A stretch of DNA of 64,000 nt, taken from positions 51,297-115,296 of the forward strand of contig NZ_JAHKRA010000011.1 of NCBI RefSeq assembly GCF_019345525.1. Reading direction: 5' to 3'. This DNA is from Flavobacterium sp. NKUCC04_CG. Lineage in GTDB: Bacteria; Bacteroidota; Bacteroidia; Flavobacteriales; Flavobacteriaceae. The number at the start of each line of letters is the position of its first letter. The first letter of the stretch is position 1. Positions 36,574 through 46,041 of this stretch are shown here, in pieces. Both the position numbers and the translations under genes were made by a program. The notes under the pieces are model-generated. The model saw nothing but the letters and a program-made list of their open reading frames with translations. It searched no databases and had not been told where the DNA came from.

Positions 36574-37188
36574 TTAAAAACCTAGCTCTCCCTTAATCAA
36601 AAATGGAAGTTGTTCCGTGATTTTTTCTATATCCCAATTCCACCACTGAAATTCGAGTAATTTAGTGATTTGGTCCTCGGTAAACCTTTTTTTGATAAAT
36701 TGTGCTGGATTCCCTCCTACCACGGTGTATGGTGCTACGTCTTTAGTTACTGTTGCATTTGTTGCAATAATTGCTCCATCACCTATGGTAATACCAGGCA
36801 TAATCGTAGCCTGATGACCAATCCAAACATCATTCCCAATTATAGTATCACCTTTACTAGGATAAGCAGCACCTTGCATGGCAGCTGCCCAATCGCCGCC
36901 AAAAATAGCAAAGGGATAGGCCGTAAGTCCCGAAGTCATGTGATTCGCTCCATTCATAATAAAAACGACTCCAGATGCAATCATACAAAATTTACCAATA
37001 ATCAATCGATCACCTATAAAGTCGAAGTGATATTTTACATTTTTTTCAAAATTATAAACATCTTCAAAATCGTCATAGTACGTATAGTCACCAACAACGA
37101 TATTGGGATTAGTTATAATGTTCTTTAAAAAACACAATCGCTTATAATCAGTTAAAGGAAACTTTAAATCCTTATCGGGTATAGCCAT
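36574..37188 (-). CDS. Vat/CatB-type xenobiotic acetyltransferase
   Basis: A 204-residue left-handed beta-helix enzyme using acetyl-CoA. Hexapeptide repeats run from about residue 60 ([22 protein letters not shown]) to 165 ([54 protein letters not shown]). The loop His of NGANHM corresponds to the catalytic His of streptogramin A and CatB chloramphenicol acetyltransferases. The N-terminus ([17 protein letters not shown]) and the C-terminal WWNWDIEKI also fit the Vat group. It may inactivate streptogramin A or chloramphenicol, but many chromosomal members have other substrates. There is no mobile element beside it, and the neighbour is a divergent LysR gene 225 nt away. Confidence 0.85.
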   Translation of the reverse strand: MAIPDKDLKFPLTDYKRLCFLKNIITNPNIVVGDYTYYDDFEDVYNFEKNVKYHFDFIGDRLIIGKFCMIASGVVFIMNGANHMTSGLTAYPFAIFGGDWAAAMQGAAYPSKGDTIIGNDVWIGHQATIMPGITIGDGAIIATNATVTKDVAPYTVVGGNPAQFIKKRFTEDQITKLLEFQWWNWDIEKITEQLPFLIKGELGF

Positions 37189-37413
37189 ATAAAATTTAGT
37201 TTAGTAACGGGTGGCTAAAGTATTATTTAATTAGCAGTTTCTCTGACTACCTCTACTTGTTTTATGGTATCTACAAATAACAAAATTGAATTTATACGTA
37301 TTTTACTAAAAACAATAACACTAGATTCCCCAATCAGAACTGCAAGTTAGCGGAAATTTTACATCGCTTTATGCTGTAGTAATCTTATCTTTGAAATTAC
37401 AATCATTGTATTT

Positions 37414-38307
37414 ATGGGAGATCAGAAATTAATCGCTTTTAGAACCGTTGCAGAAACCCTAAGTTTCTCCAAAACAGCTGATTTATTATTTGTAAGTCAA
37501 CCAGCTATTTCCAAATCAATACGCGAACTCGAATCGGAATTTGGATTACAGCTCTTCCATCGAAAAGGAAATAAAATAACCCTAACCCACGATGGTAAAA
37601 TTTTAAAAAAGCAGGTCGATACCATTCTTTCTCAATATCAAGAGTTGTATAGTCAGGTCGCCTCACTAAAAAACTCCTTCCCCACTCATGTTAAACTGGG
37701 TGCTAGTACAACCATTTCACAATATGTATTGCCACAGCTCTTACCTCAACTAAAAAAAACCTTTCCGTTTATCGAATTGGAACTGCTCAATGGAAATACC
37801 CAAAAGATAGAAAAAGAAGTTCTAAAACAAAACATTGAACTCGGTTTTATCGAAGGGCAATCGCAGAACAAACAACTGAAGTATCAGTTTTTCATGAAAG
37901 ATGAATTGGTTGTGATTGCTCACCACTCCAACCCAATCAGTAAAAAAGACAGCCTAAGTAGAGAAGCCTTTTTAAAGACTCCCATAGTGTTACGAGAAAT
38001 TGGATCAGGAAGTCTTCAAGTAATACAACATTTTTTAGAAGCCCAAAAAATCAAGTTAAAAGATTTGACTATTGAAATGCATTTGGGAAGTACAGAGAGT
38101 ATCAAAAAATACCTAGAACACTCTCATTGCCTGGGAATCGTATCTATACAAGCCATTCAGAGTGAATTAAAAGAAGGTACATTTAAAATAATTGATTTGG
38201 ACGACATCAGTTTTGAGCGCAATTTCTATTTTATCACTTCCCATGGAAACAACAAACCTTATATTGAGAAATTAATCCATTTTATCCTTAGTCATCATAA
38301 CTTATAG
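37414..38307 (+). CDS. LysR-family transcriptional regulator
   Basis: A 297-residue regulator. The N-terminal winged HTH (residues 3-62) reads FRTVAETLSFSKTADLLFVSQPAISKSIRELE then GLQLFHRKGN. The effector-binding domain (90-297) is of periplasmic-binding type (HVKLGASTTISQYVLPQLLPQL). It lies 73 nt upstream of a YeiH-family transporter gene in the same direction, as yeiE-type regulators do in other bacteria, and probably controls that gene. A -7-like TATCTTTG box lies at 37386-37393. Confidence 0.93.
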   Translation: MGDQKLIAFRTVAETLSFSKTADLLFVSQPAISKSIRELESEFGLQLFHRKGNKITLTHDGKILKKQVDTILSQYQELYSQVASLKNSFPTHVKLGASTTISQYVLPQLLPQLKKTFPFIELELLNGNTQKIEKEVLKQNIELGFIEGQSQNKQLKYQFFMKDELVVIAHHSNPISKKDSLSREAFLKTPIVLREIGSGSLQVIQHFLEAQKIKLKDLTIEMHLGSTESIKKYLEHSHCLGIVSIQAIQSELKEGTFKIIDLDDISFERNFYFITSHGNNKPYIEKLIHFILSHHNL

Positions 38308-38311
38308 TTAT
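38297..38311. promoter_or_regulatory. LysR-type box (T-N11-A dyad)
   Basis: ATAACT-TAT-AGTTAT, a perfect 6-bp dyad with the T-N11-A form of LysR boxes. It overlaps the last codons of the regulator gene, about 70 nt before the transporter ATG. Confidence 0.4.
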
Positions 38312-38380
38312 ATCAAATAACTTTTTACGTCTGGTATGTAAGTTTTTTTAAACGGAATTTTGTATTCATAAAACGTCACT

Positions 38381-39310
38381 ATGAATACTCAATTGAAAAA
38401 AACAAGCTTTATAGCCATAGCAATTTTATGCTTAACCCCTTGGATAGAACCGCCTGTAGCGCTTTTATTGGGATTCGCATTTTCATTAGTTGTTGGACAC
38501 CCTTTTATAAAGTACAACAGCAGGGTCACAAAGATACTATTACAAGTATCTATAGTAGGACTAGGCTTTGGTATGGATATTTACGAAGCAGCCAAAACGG
38601 GTAAAACTGGTTTCTGGTTAACGGTACTAAGTATATTTTTAACCTTGACGGTAGGTTTATTAATTGGATATCAACTAAAAGTAAAAAAGAAAACCAGCCT
38701 GCTAATTGCGTCAGGTACGGCAATTTGCGGCGGAAGTGCTATTGCTGCTATATCTCCAGTTATCGATGCCAACGAAGAAGAAACCTCTGTTTCACTTGCT
38801 ACCATTTTTATACTTAACTCCGTTGCCTTATTTTTATTCCCTTATATAGGAACCCTTTTAGAACTGTCTCAGCAAGACTTTGGGTTGTGGGCCGCCATCG
38901 CTATACACGACACCAGTTCAGTAGTCGGAGCCGCACAAAAATACGGTGATGAAGCACTCCATATCGCTACGACAGTCAAGCTGGCGCGTGCCCTTTGGAT
39001 TATTCCTATTTCTTTGTTAATCAGCTTATTTTATAAACAGAAGAAAAGCAAAATAAAAATCCCCTATTTTATTTTTTTATTTGTACTGGCCATCGTGATC
39101 AATACTTATATAGCCATCCCCGAAACCATAACCAACGGAATTGTGTTTATCTCTAAAAAAGGTTTAACCCTTACTCTATTCTTTATTGGGGCTGGTTTAA
39201 CCTTAAAATCGCTAAAAAGCGTAGGAATTCAACCTTTATTACAAGGGGTTCTATTATGGTTATTTATTTCCATAACCTCTTTATATGTCATTGTGAATCA
39301 CTTCTTTTAA
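38381..39310 (+). CDS. YeiH-family (UPF0324) putative sulfate/sulfonate exporter
   Basis: A 309-residue inner-membrane protein with about nine to ten hydrophobic helices. Family marks: VSIVGLGFGMDIYEAAKTG, SGTAICGGSAIAAISPVI (the highly conserved AICGGSAI motif), AIHDTSSVVGAAQKYG and TLFFIGAGLTLKSL. Transport of sulfite, sulfate or related anions has been proposed for the family; the substrate is not proven. Downstream of the LysR gene with a possible LysR box in between, so expression is probably induced by its substrate. Confidence 0.92.
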   Translation: MNTQLKKTSFIAIAILCLTPWIEPPVALLLGFAFSLVVGHPFIKYNSRVTKILLQVSIVGLGFGMDIYEAAKTGKTGFWLTVLSIFLTLTVGLLIGYQLKVKKKTSLLIASGTAICGGSAIAAISPVIDANEEETSVSLATIFILNSVALFLFPYIGTLLELSQQDFGLWAAIAIHDTSSVVGAAQKYGDEALHIATTVKLARALWIIPISLLISLFYKQKKSKIKIPYFIFLFVLAIVINTYIAIPETITNGIVFISKKGLTLTLFFIGAGLTLKSLKSVGIQPLLQGVLLWLFISITSLYVIVNHFF

Positions 39311-39316
39311 AGCTAT

Positions 39317-39347
39317 AAAAAAGCCCAGCAATGCTGGGCTTCTTTTT
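39317..39347. terminator. Bidirectional terminator between the YeiH-family gene and tcdA
   Basis: AAGCCCAGCA/TGCTGGGCTT stem with A and T tracts, in the 42-bp gap between converging genes. Confidence 0.9.
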
Positions 39348-39352
39348 ATCAC

Positions 39353-40072
39353 TTATGGTTTAGCCAATAAATATTTAATGACATATTCGGCAGAATGCAA
39401 GCCGAACAATGCAGGCATCCAACTGTTGGTTCCGAAAAAAGATTTTTTATAGTTCAATCCGTCTGTCAATTTCAAACTATTTTCATCTGGAGTCTCCATT
39501 GAAAACACCGTTTTCACACCTGTCGAAATCCCTTCCTTTTTCAATCGTTTCCTAATTTGTTTTGCCAACGGACAAACCTCCGTTTTACTAATGTCTCTAA
39601 CAACAATTTTACTTGCAGTCATTTTACCACCAGCCCCCATATTACTAATTACCTTAACTTTTTTCCGTTTGGCTGCCAAAATCAGATGAATTTTAGGCGT
39701 AACACTATCGATACAATCCAAAACAAATTGGTATTCTGTAGTAACTACCTCATGGGTGCGTTCAGGAGAAAGAAATTCTTTGATTCGCGTTAGTTGTAAA
39801 TCTGGATTAATATCCAACAAACGATCCCCCACTATATCTACCTTGGCTTGTCCGATTGTTGAGTGTAATGCCGGTAACTGGCGGTTGATGTTGGTAACAT
39901 CAACGGTGTCTCCATCAACTATAGTCATCGAACCTATTCCTGCACGAACCAAAAATTCAGCGGCAAAGGAACCAACGCCCCCTAATCCGACTACTAAAAT
40001 ATTAGCGTTTTTTAATTTTTGCAATCCTTCTTCCTTAAATAACAAGGCTGCTCTTTCCTGCCATTGACTCAT
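39353..40072 (-). CDS. tcdA: tRNA threonylcarbamoyladenosine dehydratase
   Basis: A 239-residue E1-like ATPase that cyclises t6A37 of tRNA to ct6A. It has the nucleotide-binding VVGLGGVGSFAAEFLVRAGI near residue 27, the Asp of IVDGDTVDVTNINRQ (residues 52-66) and the FVLDCIDSVTPK segment. A C-terminal CxxC-type metal site is not obvious, while a Cys lies in TEVCPLAKQI. It starts within the TatD-family gene's stop (4-nt overlap), so both are probably made from one transcript. Confidence 0.92.
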   Translation of the reverse strand: MSQWQERAALLFKEEGLQKLKNANILVVGLGGVGSFAAEFLVRAGIGSMTIVDGDTVDVTNINRQLPALHSTIGQAKVDIVGDRLLDINPDLQLTRIKEFLSPERTHEVVTTEYQFVLDCIDSVTPKIHLILAAKRKKVKVISNMGAGGKMTASKIVVRDISKTEVCPLAKQIRKRLKKEGISTGVKTVFSMETPDENSLKLTDGLNYKKSFFGTNSWMPALFGLHSAEYVIKYLLAKP

Positions 40073-40740
40073 GCTAATACATTCCTTAATTTTTTTGAAA
40101 ACCCAAATACTTCTAGAGCGGTGTTGACAATTTGTTGTTCTACTTCTATTATTTTGACAGCTTTAATTTCTGCCGCTTTCTCATATACCTCATATAATGA
40201 CTCTTCCATGGTATCGGTTTCTAAAAAAAAACGATTATGGGGAACTGCTTGAAAAACAGCCGCTAAATTTTCATTGCGCAACAAGTATTTACCAAAGGAT
40301 ATATAACAGTTATTAGCGAGTAATTGCTCCATGACTTGCACATTTTTAGAAAAACCATGAATCACAAAGGGTACTGTTATTTGAAGTCTACTTTTGATTT
40401 CCAACAGTTCTTGAAAAGCACTTACACAATGAATAATCACCGGCTTTTGATATTGTTCAGCCAATAGTAATTGTTGTTCAAAAACACTTATTTGTATCGA
40501 TAAAGCTGTTTCAATACGCTTGTCCAATCCACATTCCCCCAAAGCCAAACAAGAATCACTTTTTAAATGGTCTTCAATAATTATCAAATTTTCGGGCAAC
40601 TCATCTAGCTCTATATACCAAGGATGGATTCCAATGGAAAAAAAAGCTGGTTCTTCTCCCAAATCGTTTGGATATTGATTTACAATATCCAAAACGTTTC
40701 GTTTATTCGATAACTGATGTGTATGAAGATTGATTTTCAT
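40069..40740 (-). CDS. TatD-family metal-dependent hydrolase
   Basis: A 223-residue TIM-barrel hydrolase of TatD/DNase type. Metal-binding residues can be placed: His pair in INLHTHQ, Glu in LALGECGLD, His in VIIHCVSAF, His in FVIHGFSKN and Asp in LETDT. It is shorter than the usual 255-265 residues, mostly in loops. Members act as DNA or RNA 3'-5' exonucleases or D-Tyr-tRNA deacylases; the role here is not settled. It lies 6 nt after valS and overlaps tcdA by 4 nt, so a valS-tatD-tcdA operon of translation and tRNA-quality genes is likely. Confidence 0.88.
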   Translation of the reverse strand: MKINLHTHQLSNKRNVLDIVNQYPNDLGEEPAFFSIGIHPWYIELDELPENLIIIEDHLKSDSCLALGECGLDKRIETALSIQISVFEQQLLLAEQYQKPVIIHCVSAFQELLEIKSRLQITVPFVIHGFSKNVQVMEQLLANNCYISFGKYLLRNENLAAVFQAVPHNRFFLETDTMEESLYEVYEKAAEIKAVKIIEVEQQIVNTALEVFGFSKKLRNVLA

Positions 40741-40746
40741 CGCACT

Positions 40747-43380
40747 TTATTTTAATCCTTGCAGACTATTTTCAATAGCCGTGATTTTAGAAAGGGCGTC
40801 AGCTTCTTTTTTGCGTTCGATATCAATCACTTTTTCAGGAGCTCCACTTACGAACTTTTCATTTGCTAATTTCCCTTGTACCGACCTTAAGAAGCCTTTT
40901 AAATATTTTAATTCCTCTTCTAATTTTTCGATTTCCTCCTCAACGTTAACCGTTCCTAAAATAGGAATAAAGTACTCGTTGGCCTGCACGCGATAAGACA
41001 AAGCGCCTGAAACCTGATCGGTAACATAGGTCAAGTTTTCGATGTTCCCTAATTTCTGTATCACTACATCAAAAGCAGTAGATGCTTTTTCGTTGTTGAT
41101 GATTTTTAAATCGATTAACTCTTTAAAAGAGATGTTTTTATCTTTTCTGATCGTTCTAATTCCCGCAATAACTCCTTGTGCAAAATCAAAATCTTTGATG
41201 ATTGCTGTATTTACCGTTTTCATCTCTGGCCAAGTCGAAACAATCAAAGCTTGTTCTGGAGTTCGCTTACTGATATGCTGCCAAATATCTTCCGTCATAA
41301 ACGGCATAAATGGATGTAACAACTTCAGATTATTCTCCAACAATTCTATAGCCTTACCGTAAGTCGTAGCATCTATTGGTTGTTGATACCCCGGTTTTAT
41401 CATTTCCAAGAACCAAGAACAAAAATCATCCCATACCAATTTATAGATGGTCATTAAGGCATCCGAAATACGGTATTTTTCAAAATGATCTTCAATTTCG
41501 AGCAACACCGCCTGAACCTTGGCTTCATACCAAGCTACAGCGACTTTAGAAGCCTCTGGCTGCACTATAGTTTCTGAAACCTCCCAACCTTGGATTAGCC
41601 TAAAAGCATTCCACACTTTGTTGGTAAAGCCTTTACCTTGGTTACACAATTCTTCATCAAAAAGAATGTCATTACCTGCAGAAGCACTTAACAACAGTCC
41701 CACTCGAACACCATCAGCGCTAAATTTTTCAATCAATCCTAAAGGGTCTGGTGAGTTTCCTAATGATTTGGACATTTTACGACGTTGTGCATCTCTAACA
41801 ATACCCGTAAAATAGACATTTGAAAATGGTTTCTCTCCAGTATATTCATAACCTGCAATAATCATTCGCGCCACCCAGAAGAAAATAATATCTGGACCGG
41901 TTACCAAATCATTCGTTGGATAATAGTATTTAAACTCTTCGTTTTCCGGTTCCGCAATTCCGTTGAAAACAGACATAGGCCACAACCAAGAAGAAAACCA
42001 AGTATCTAATGCATCGGAATCCCGTCTTAAATCGGTTAGCGCTAACGTTGGATTATTCGATTGTTTCTGAGCTAGGACAAGTGCTTCTTCAATTGTTTCA
42101 GCAACCACAAAATCTTCCTTCCCATCACCGTAGTAATAGGCAGGAATTTGGTGCCCCCACCACAATTGACGAGAGATATTCCAGTCGCGAATATTTTCCA
42201 ACCAGTTTTTATAAGTGGTATTATATCTACTTGGATATAATTTAATTTCCTCTGTTTCCAAAACCGCTTTTAAGGCTGGTTTTACCAACTCTTCCATTTT
42301 CAGAAACCATTGATCTGAAAGTCTTGGCTCAATAACTGCTTTTGTTCTTTCAGAAGTCCCCACATTATTCATGTGAAACTCTTCTTTTTCCAAAGCTCCT
42401 ATACTCTTTAATTCTTGAGCAATTTCTTCACGTACAACAAAACGGTCTTTACCTTGATAATGTAAACCCAATGAGTTTAAAGAAGCATCGGCATTTAAAA
42501 TATCAATAATTTCTAAATTATGACGTTCTCCTAAAGCTTTGTCATTGATATCATGAGCGGGTGTTACTTTTAAACAACCCGTTCCAAATTCAACATCTAC
42601 ATAATCGTCAAAAATAATTGGGATTACTCTGTTACAAATTGGCACTATGGCCTTTTTTCCCTTTAAATGAGTATAACGCTCATCATCAGGATGAACACAA
42701 ATAGCGGTGTCGCCCAAGATGGTTTCTGGACGCGTAGTCGCAACAATCAAAAACTCGGAACTGCCTTCTATTTGATATTTTATGTGGTATAATTTCCCTT
42801 GTCTTTCTTCATAAATCACCTCTTCATCGGACAGGGTTGTTTGTGCTTCAGGATCCCAATTAACCATACGATATCCTCTGTATATCAATCCCTTTTGATA
42901 TAAATCAACAAAAGATTTGATAACTGCCGCTGATAACTCAGCATCCATAGTAAATTTGGTTCGGTCCCAGTCACAAGAAGCACCTAGAGTTTTCAGTTGC
43001 CCCAGTATGGTTCCACCGTATTTTTCGGTCCAATCCCATGCGTGTTTTAAAAATTCTTCTCTAGTAAGATCATTTTTATCAATCCCTTCAGCTTTTAACT
43101 TGGCAACAACTTTTGCCTCAGTCGCAATAGAAGCATGATCGGTACCCGGTACCCAACAAGCGTTGAATCCCTTTAAACGAGCACGACGAATCAATACATC
43201 CTGAATGGTTACATTCAACATATGCCCCATATGCAATACTCCCGTGACATTTGGTGGAGGAATGACTATGGTGTACGGAGTTCTATGATCGGGTTTGGAA
43301 TGGAAATACTTATTTTCCATCCAATAGGAATACCATTTCTCTTCTACTTGTTTAGCGTCAAATTGCGTCGGGATTGTCAT
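40747..43380 (-). CDS. valS: Valyl-tRNA synthetase
   Basis: An 877-residue class I synthetase. HIGH motif in PNVTGVLHMGHML near residue 45; KMSKS in RRKMSKSLGNSPDPL near residue 535; the CP1 editing domain in between (TTRPETILGDTAICVHP); an anticodon-binding helical domain; and a C-terminal coiled-coil arm (EEEIEKLEEELKYLKGFL) that contacts tRNA. It is the standard length for the enzyme and is followed at 6 nt by the TatD-family gene. A separate editing role clears Thr-tRNA(Val). Confidence 0.97.
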   Translation of the reverse strand: MTIPTQFDAKQVEEKWYSYWMENKYFHSKPDHRTPYTIVIPPPNVTGVLHMGHMLNVTIQDVLIRRARLKGFNACWVPGTDHASIATEAKVVAKLKAEGIDKNDLTREEFLKHAWDWTEKYGGTILGQLKTLGASCDWDRTKFTMDAELSAAVIKSFVDLYQKGLIYRGYRMVNWDPEAQTTLSDEEVIYEERQGKLYHIKYQIEGSSEFLIVATTRPETILGDTAICVHPDDERYTHLKGKKAIVPICNRVIPIIFDDYVDVEFGTGCLKVTPAHDINDKALGERHNLEIIDILNADASLNSLGLHYQGKDRFVVREEIAQELKSIGALEKEEFHMNNVGTSERTKAVIEPRLSDQWFLKMEELVKPALKAVLETEEIKLYPSRYNTTYKNWLENIRDWNISRQLWWGHQIPAYYYGDGKEDFVVAETIEEALVLAQKQSNNPTLALTDLRRDSDALDTWFSSWLWPMSVFNGIAEPENEEFKYYYPTNDLVTGPDIIFFWVARMIIAGYEYTGEKPFSNVYFTGIVRDAQRRKMSKSLGNSPDPLGLIEKFSADGVRVGLLLSASAGNDILFDEELCNQGKGFTNKVWNAFRLIQGWEVSETIVQPEASKVAVAWYEAKVQAVLLEIEDHFEKYRISDALMTIYKLVWDDFCSWFLEMIKPGYQQPIDATTYGKAIELLENNLKLLHPFMPFMTEDIWQHISKRTPEQALIVSTWPEMKTVNTAIIKDFDFAQGVIAGIRTIRKDKNISFKELIDLKIINNEKASTAFDVVIQKLGNIENLTYVTDQVSGALSYRVQANEYFIPILGTVNVEEEIEKLEEELKYLKGFLRSVQGKLANEKFVSGAPEKVIDIERKKEADALSKITAIENSLQGLK

Positions 43381-43567
43381 CTATATATACTTGTTATTTA
43401 ATAAATTCGGATTTTAAATATATTCCTATACTTCCAAAAACCAGTTTAAAAATTTCAATAATTTTAAATTCGAGGTCTTTGGTATGTTTTTTGTATTTAA
43501 TGTACAAAAATAATGATAAGTCTCCAAATATAAAAACAAAGTTTCAAGTGTACTTTATGAAAAAAAA

Positions 43568-43598
43568 TTTGTGAGTTAGTCAAAAATTTTTAATTTTA
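43568..43598 (+). promoter_or_regulatory. Promoter of the DUF1573 gene
   Basis: TTTG at 43568-43571, 19 bp, then TAATTTTA at 43591-43598, close to TAnnTTTG. The ATG is 25 nt further on. Confidence 0.6.
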
Positions 43599-43623
43599 CG
43601 AATCAATAACAAAAACGATAACA

Positions 43624-44016
43624 ATGAAAAAATTTCTAGGATTGGTTGCCTTATTTTTAGTAAGTGCAATTTCATTCGCTCAAACAGGACCGAAAATTGA
43701 ATTTACTGCAGAAAACAACACTATTGATTATGGAACAGTAGTTCGTGGTCAAGATAGTGGGTTGAGGACTTTTGAATTCAAAAACACTGGTGATGCGCCT
43801 TTAATTGTTACTAATGTTCAATCTACCTGTGGTTGTACAGTTCCGTCAAAACCGGAAGCTCCAATTATGCCTGGTAAAACTGGTAAAATTGATGTGAAAT
43901 ACAACATGTCAGTAGGAAGAATCAGTAGAACACTTACTGTTGAGACCAATGCAACAAACTATACAGATGGTAAAGTTGCTATCCGTATCAAAGGGGAAGT
44001 TGTAGAAACTAAATAA
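43624..44016 (+). CDS. DUF1573 periplasmic protein
   Basis: A 130-residue protein with a signal peptide (MKKFLGLVALFLVSAISFAQ). The mature part is one Ig-like ASH-type domain: TIDYGTVVRGQDSGLRTFEFKN, then PLIVTNVQSTCGCTVPSKP, the CGC motif typical of DUF1573, and GKIDVKYNMSVG. It is probably a lipid-free periplasmic protein of the envelope. The function is unknown. Highly expressed in related bacteria as far as I recall. Monocistronic with a good promoter and terminator. Confidence 0.9.
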   Translation: MKKFLGLVALFLVSAISFAQTGPKIEFTAENNTIDYGTVVRGQDSGLRTFEFKNTGDAPLIVTNVQSTCGCTVPSKPEAPIMPGKTGKIDVKYNMSVGRISRTLTVETNATNYTDGKVAIRIKGEVVETK

Positions 44017-44035
44017 TTAAACTTATATAAAGTTC

Positions 44036-44069
44036 AAGCTGTCTTATTTCTAAGACAGCTTTTTTTTTG
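44036..44069 (+). terminator. Terminator of the DUF1573 gene
   Basis: AAGCTGTCTTA/TAAGACAGCTT perfect 11-bp stem, 4-nt loop, T-tract. Confidence 0.92.
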
Positions 44070-44109
44070 TCTTGTTTTAAAAGGCAATTTTATAAACCTT
44101 TATTAGATA

Positions 44110-44847
44110 CTAAATATCAAATAATGCATTTTTTGCAAATGCTTCTACTAAGGGCACTTTGTCTTTTATCGTTAATTTTGAATCAAACCCTTTGATGTGC
44201 TTGACATGATGGATATCGGAACCTACAAAATCGATGAATCCCGAATTTAAAAGATATGCTGCTGTTTCGGCAATTTTACTACCGTAATAACCCGTCACGG
44301 ACAACAAATTTAATTGAAATAAACAGCCGGCTCTTTTTAATTTTCTAAACACATCCAAATTATTGTGATAAAAGTTATAGCGCTCTGGATGTGCTAATAC
44401 AATTTCGTATCCCGCTGACTTCAATTCGAATAAAATATCAAATAATTGCATGGGTGGATTGATATACGACATTTCAACCAATACATAATTGTCTTGTAAA
44501 GTAAGTAATCGTTCGGATTTAATTCGTTTAGAAAAACTATCATCCATCAAATATTCAGAAGCGACTCTCAGTTTAAGAGCTAGTGTTTCCTGAGGCAAAA
44601 CCCGTTTCACTTCAAGTTCTTTTTCCAAGATCATCTCTTTCGTATTATCCCAAATATATGGTGTAGTATGAGGTGTTGTAATTGCTTTTCCAAAACCAAA
44701 ATTCACCATTGATTCTATTATAAACTTGGTGTCATCTGGAGTTTTGGCACCATCATCTATACCAAATAGTAGATGGGAATGTATATCTACAAATCCAGTA
44801 GGAATCAAATCTTTTAAAATCGGTTTTGACTTAAAAAATGAAATCAT
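44110..44847 (-). CDS. CpsB/CapC-type tyrosine-protein phosphatase (PHP fold)
   Basis: A 245-residue enzyme of the polymerase-and-histidinol-phosphatase fold. Metal-binding motifs: DIHSHLLFGIDDGAK near residue 21, TTPHTTPYIW, a Glu in RVASEYLMDD, VLAHPERYNFY and FVGSDIHH. It dephosphorylates tyrosine residues of the kinases that control capsule or exopolysaccharide export. No kinase or wza gene is next to it, but a sugar-phosphate transferase gene lies 5 kb away. Monocistronic. Confidence 0.9.
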   Translation of the reverse strand: MISFFKSKPILKDLIPTGFVDIHSHLLFGIDDGAKTPDDTKFIIESMVNFGFGKAITTPHTTPYIWDNTKEMILEKELEVKRVLPQETLALKLRVASEYLMDDSFSKRIKSERLLTLQDNYVLVEMSYINPPMQLFDILFELKSAGYEIVLAHPERYNFYHNNLDVFRKLKRAGCLFQLNLLSVTGYYGSKIAETAAYLLNSGFIDFVGSDIHHVKHIKGFDSKLTIKDKVPLVEAFAKNALFDI

Positions 44848-44907
44848 AAATTAGTGAGTTTTTATATGCGTAATGGTAATTTATACAAATATCACACCAA
44901 TTTCATA

Positions 44908-46038
44908 TTATGCTTTACGCTTTTCCACATTAATCTGTTTGAATAACGCCCAAAGCGTTAATATTACCAAAGGTAAAGTCAACACAAGCTTCTCAGACGT
45001 TAAATTGACAATTATAAAAAGGATGACTGTTAATCCAATAAGTCCGTAAATTCCCTGTTGAACATTGCCCCATTTATTTCTTTTACTCAAAAAAGGCAAC
45101 AACAATAATAACGGATTACACAATAAGGGTGTATTGTTATATGCGAGTTCCACATGTGAGGAATAAAAACTTATCAAGACCAGCAAACACCCCAAAAGTC
45201 CTATAACTACAAAATAAGCATAGCGAACCCACGTATATTTTAACAACAAAGCTAAAATAAAAATTGCTATTGCAAAAAAAGTATAAGTATTCCACCAGTT
45301 CTCTGTTTGTTCTGATTGCCTCTTAAAGACCTCAGTAGTTTTATCAACTAAAGGCTTTCCATCAACCGTTGTAATTGCCAATCCTTGCATAAACTTATCA
45401 GGTAAGAAAAGTAAAGCTGCCTTTTGATCCAACTGAGAACTAAAAACCAAATTTATTCCTAGTTTTTCAAAAAAATGCCCTTGAAGTGATTGATTTAATA
45501 TATATCTATAGGATTCATCATGTTGTACCTCTTCAACCTCGATGGGCTGTAGTAATACTTTATTGAGTAAATCAACTACTTTTGTAGTACAATTTTGATG
45601 GATAAACTTATATCTATATGCCTTCTGATCGTCTTCTAATGATCGATTGAGCAATTGCCAAAGTTGTTGCTTTTGATTTTCGTTAAGAGTCAGATGCTGT
45701 TCATAAACCGGTCGGTCTTCATAGGCATATCCCATCACGAAATCACCATAGTCTTCATAACCTCCATAATAGAGCAAATCGCCTTTAATAAACTTCGCAT
45801 AGAAATTCGGAGTAGAAAAATCAAACAAACCATAATTATACACCCGATTAACACGCATCAAGGGATCGTAAACTCTCAATGCCGTATGTCCAAAAAGTGT
45901 ATATAATTGGCTGCCAGTTCCAACAGTTAGGATGCTTATCTCGGCTCGATTGGTTAATTCAGGATACAAGTTAGTAGAATCTTTGCACCAACTAACTATT
46001 GAAAGTAGTCCAAAGAAAAGGGATATAATAATTTTCAT
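44908..46038 (-). CDS. DUF4105 (Lnb N-terminal type) membrane protein
   Basis: A 376-residue protein. Signal peptide (MKIIISLFFGLLSIVSWC), then a periplasmic domain of about 220 residues with LYTLFGHTALRVYDPL and YKFIHQNCTTKVVDLLN, the His and Cys positions of the Lnb/DUF4105 family. The C-terminal third has about five membrane helices. The Lnb domain forms part of a lipoprotein N-acyl transferase in some Firmicutes, where the Cys is catalytic. The role in Bacteroidota is not known to me. It lies 3 nt after the PorQ-like gene, so they are an operon. Confidence 0.87.
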   Translation of the reverse strand: MKIIISLFFGLLSIVSWCKDSTNLYPELTNRAEISILTVGTGSQLYTLFGHTALRVYDPLMRVNRVYNYGLFDFSTPNFYAKFIKGDLLYYGGYEDYGDFVMGYAYEDRPVYEQHLTLNENQKQQLWQLLNRSLEDDQKAYRYKFIHQNCTTKVVDLLNKVLLQPIEVEEVQHDESYRYILNQSLQGHFFEKLGINLVFSSQLDQKAALLFLPDKFMQGLAITTVDGKPLVDKTTEVFKRQSEQTENWWNTYTFFAIAIFILALLLKYTWVRYAYFVVIGLLGCLLVLISFYSSHVELAYNNTPLLCNPLLLLLPFLSKRNKWGNVQQGIYGLIGLTVILFIIVNLTSEKLVLTLPLVILTLWALFKQINVEKRKA

Positions 46039-46041
46039 GTT

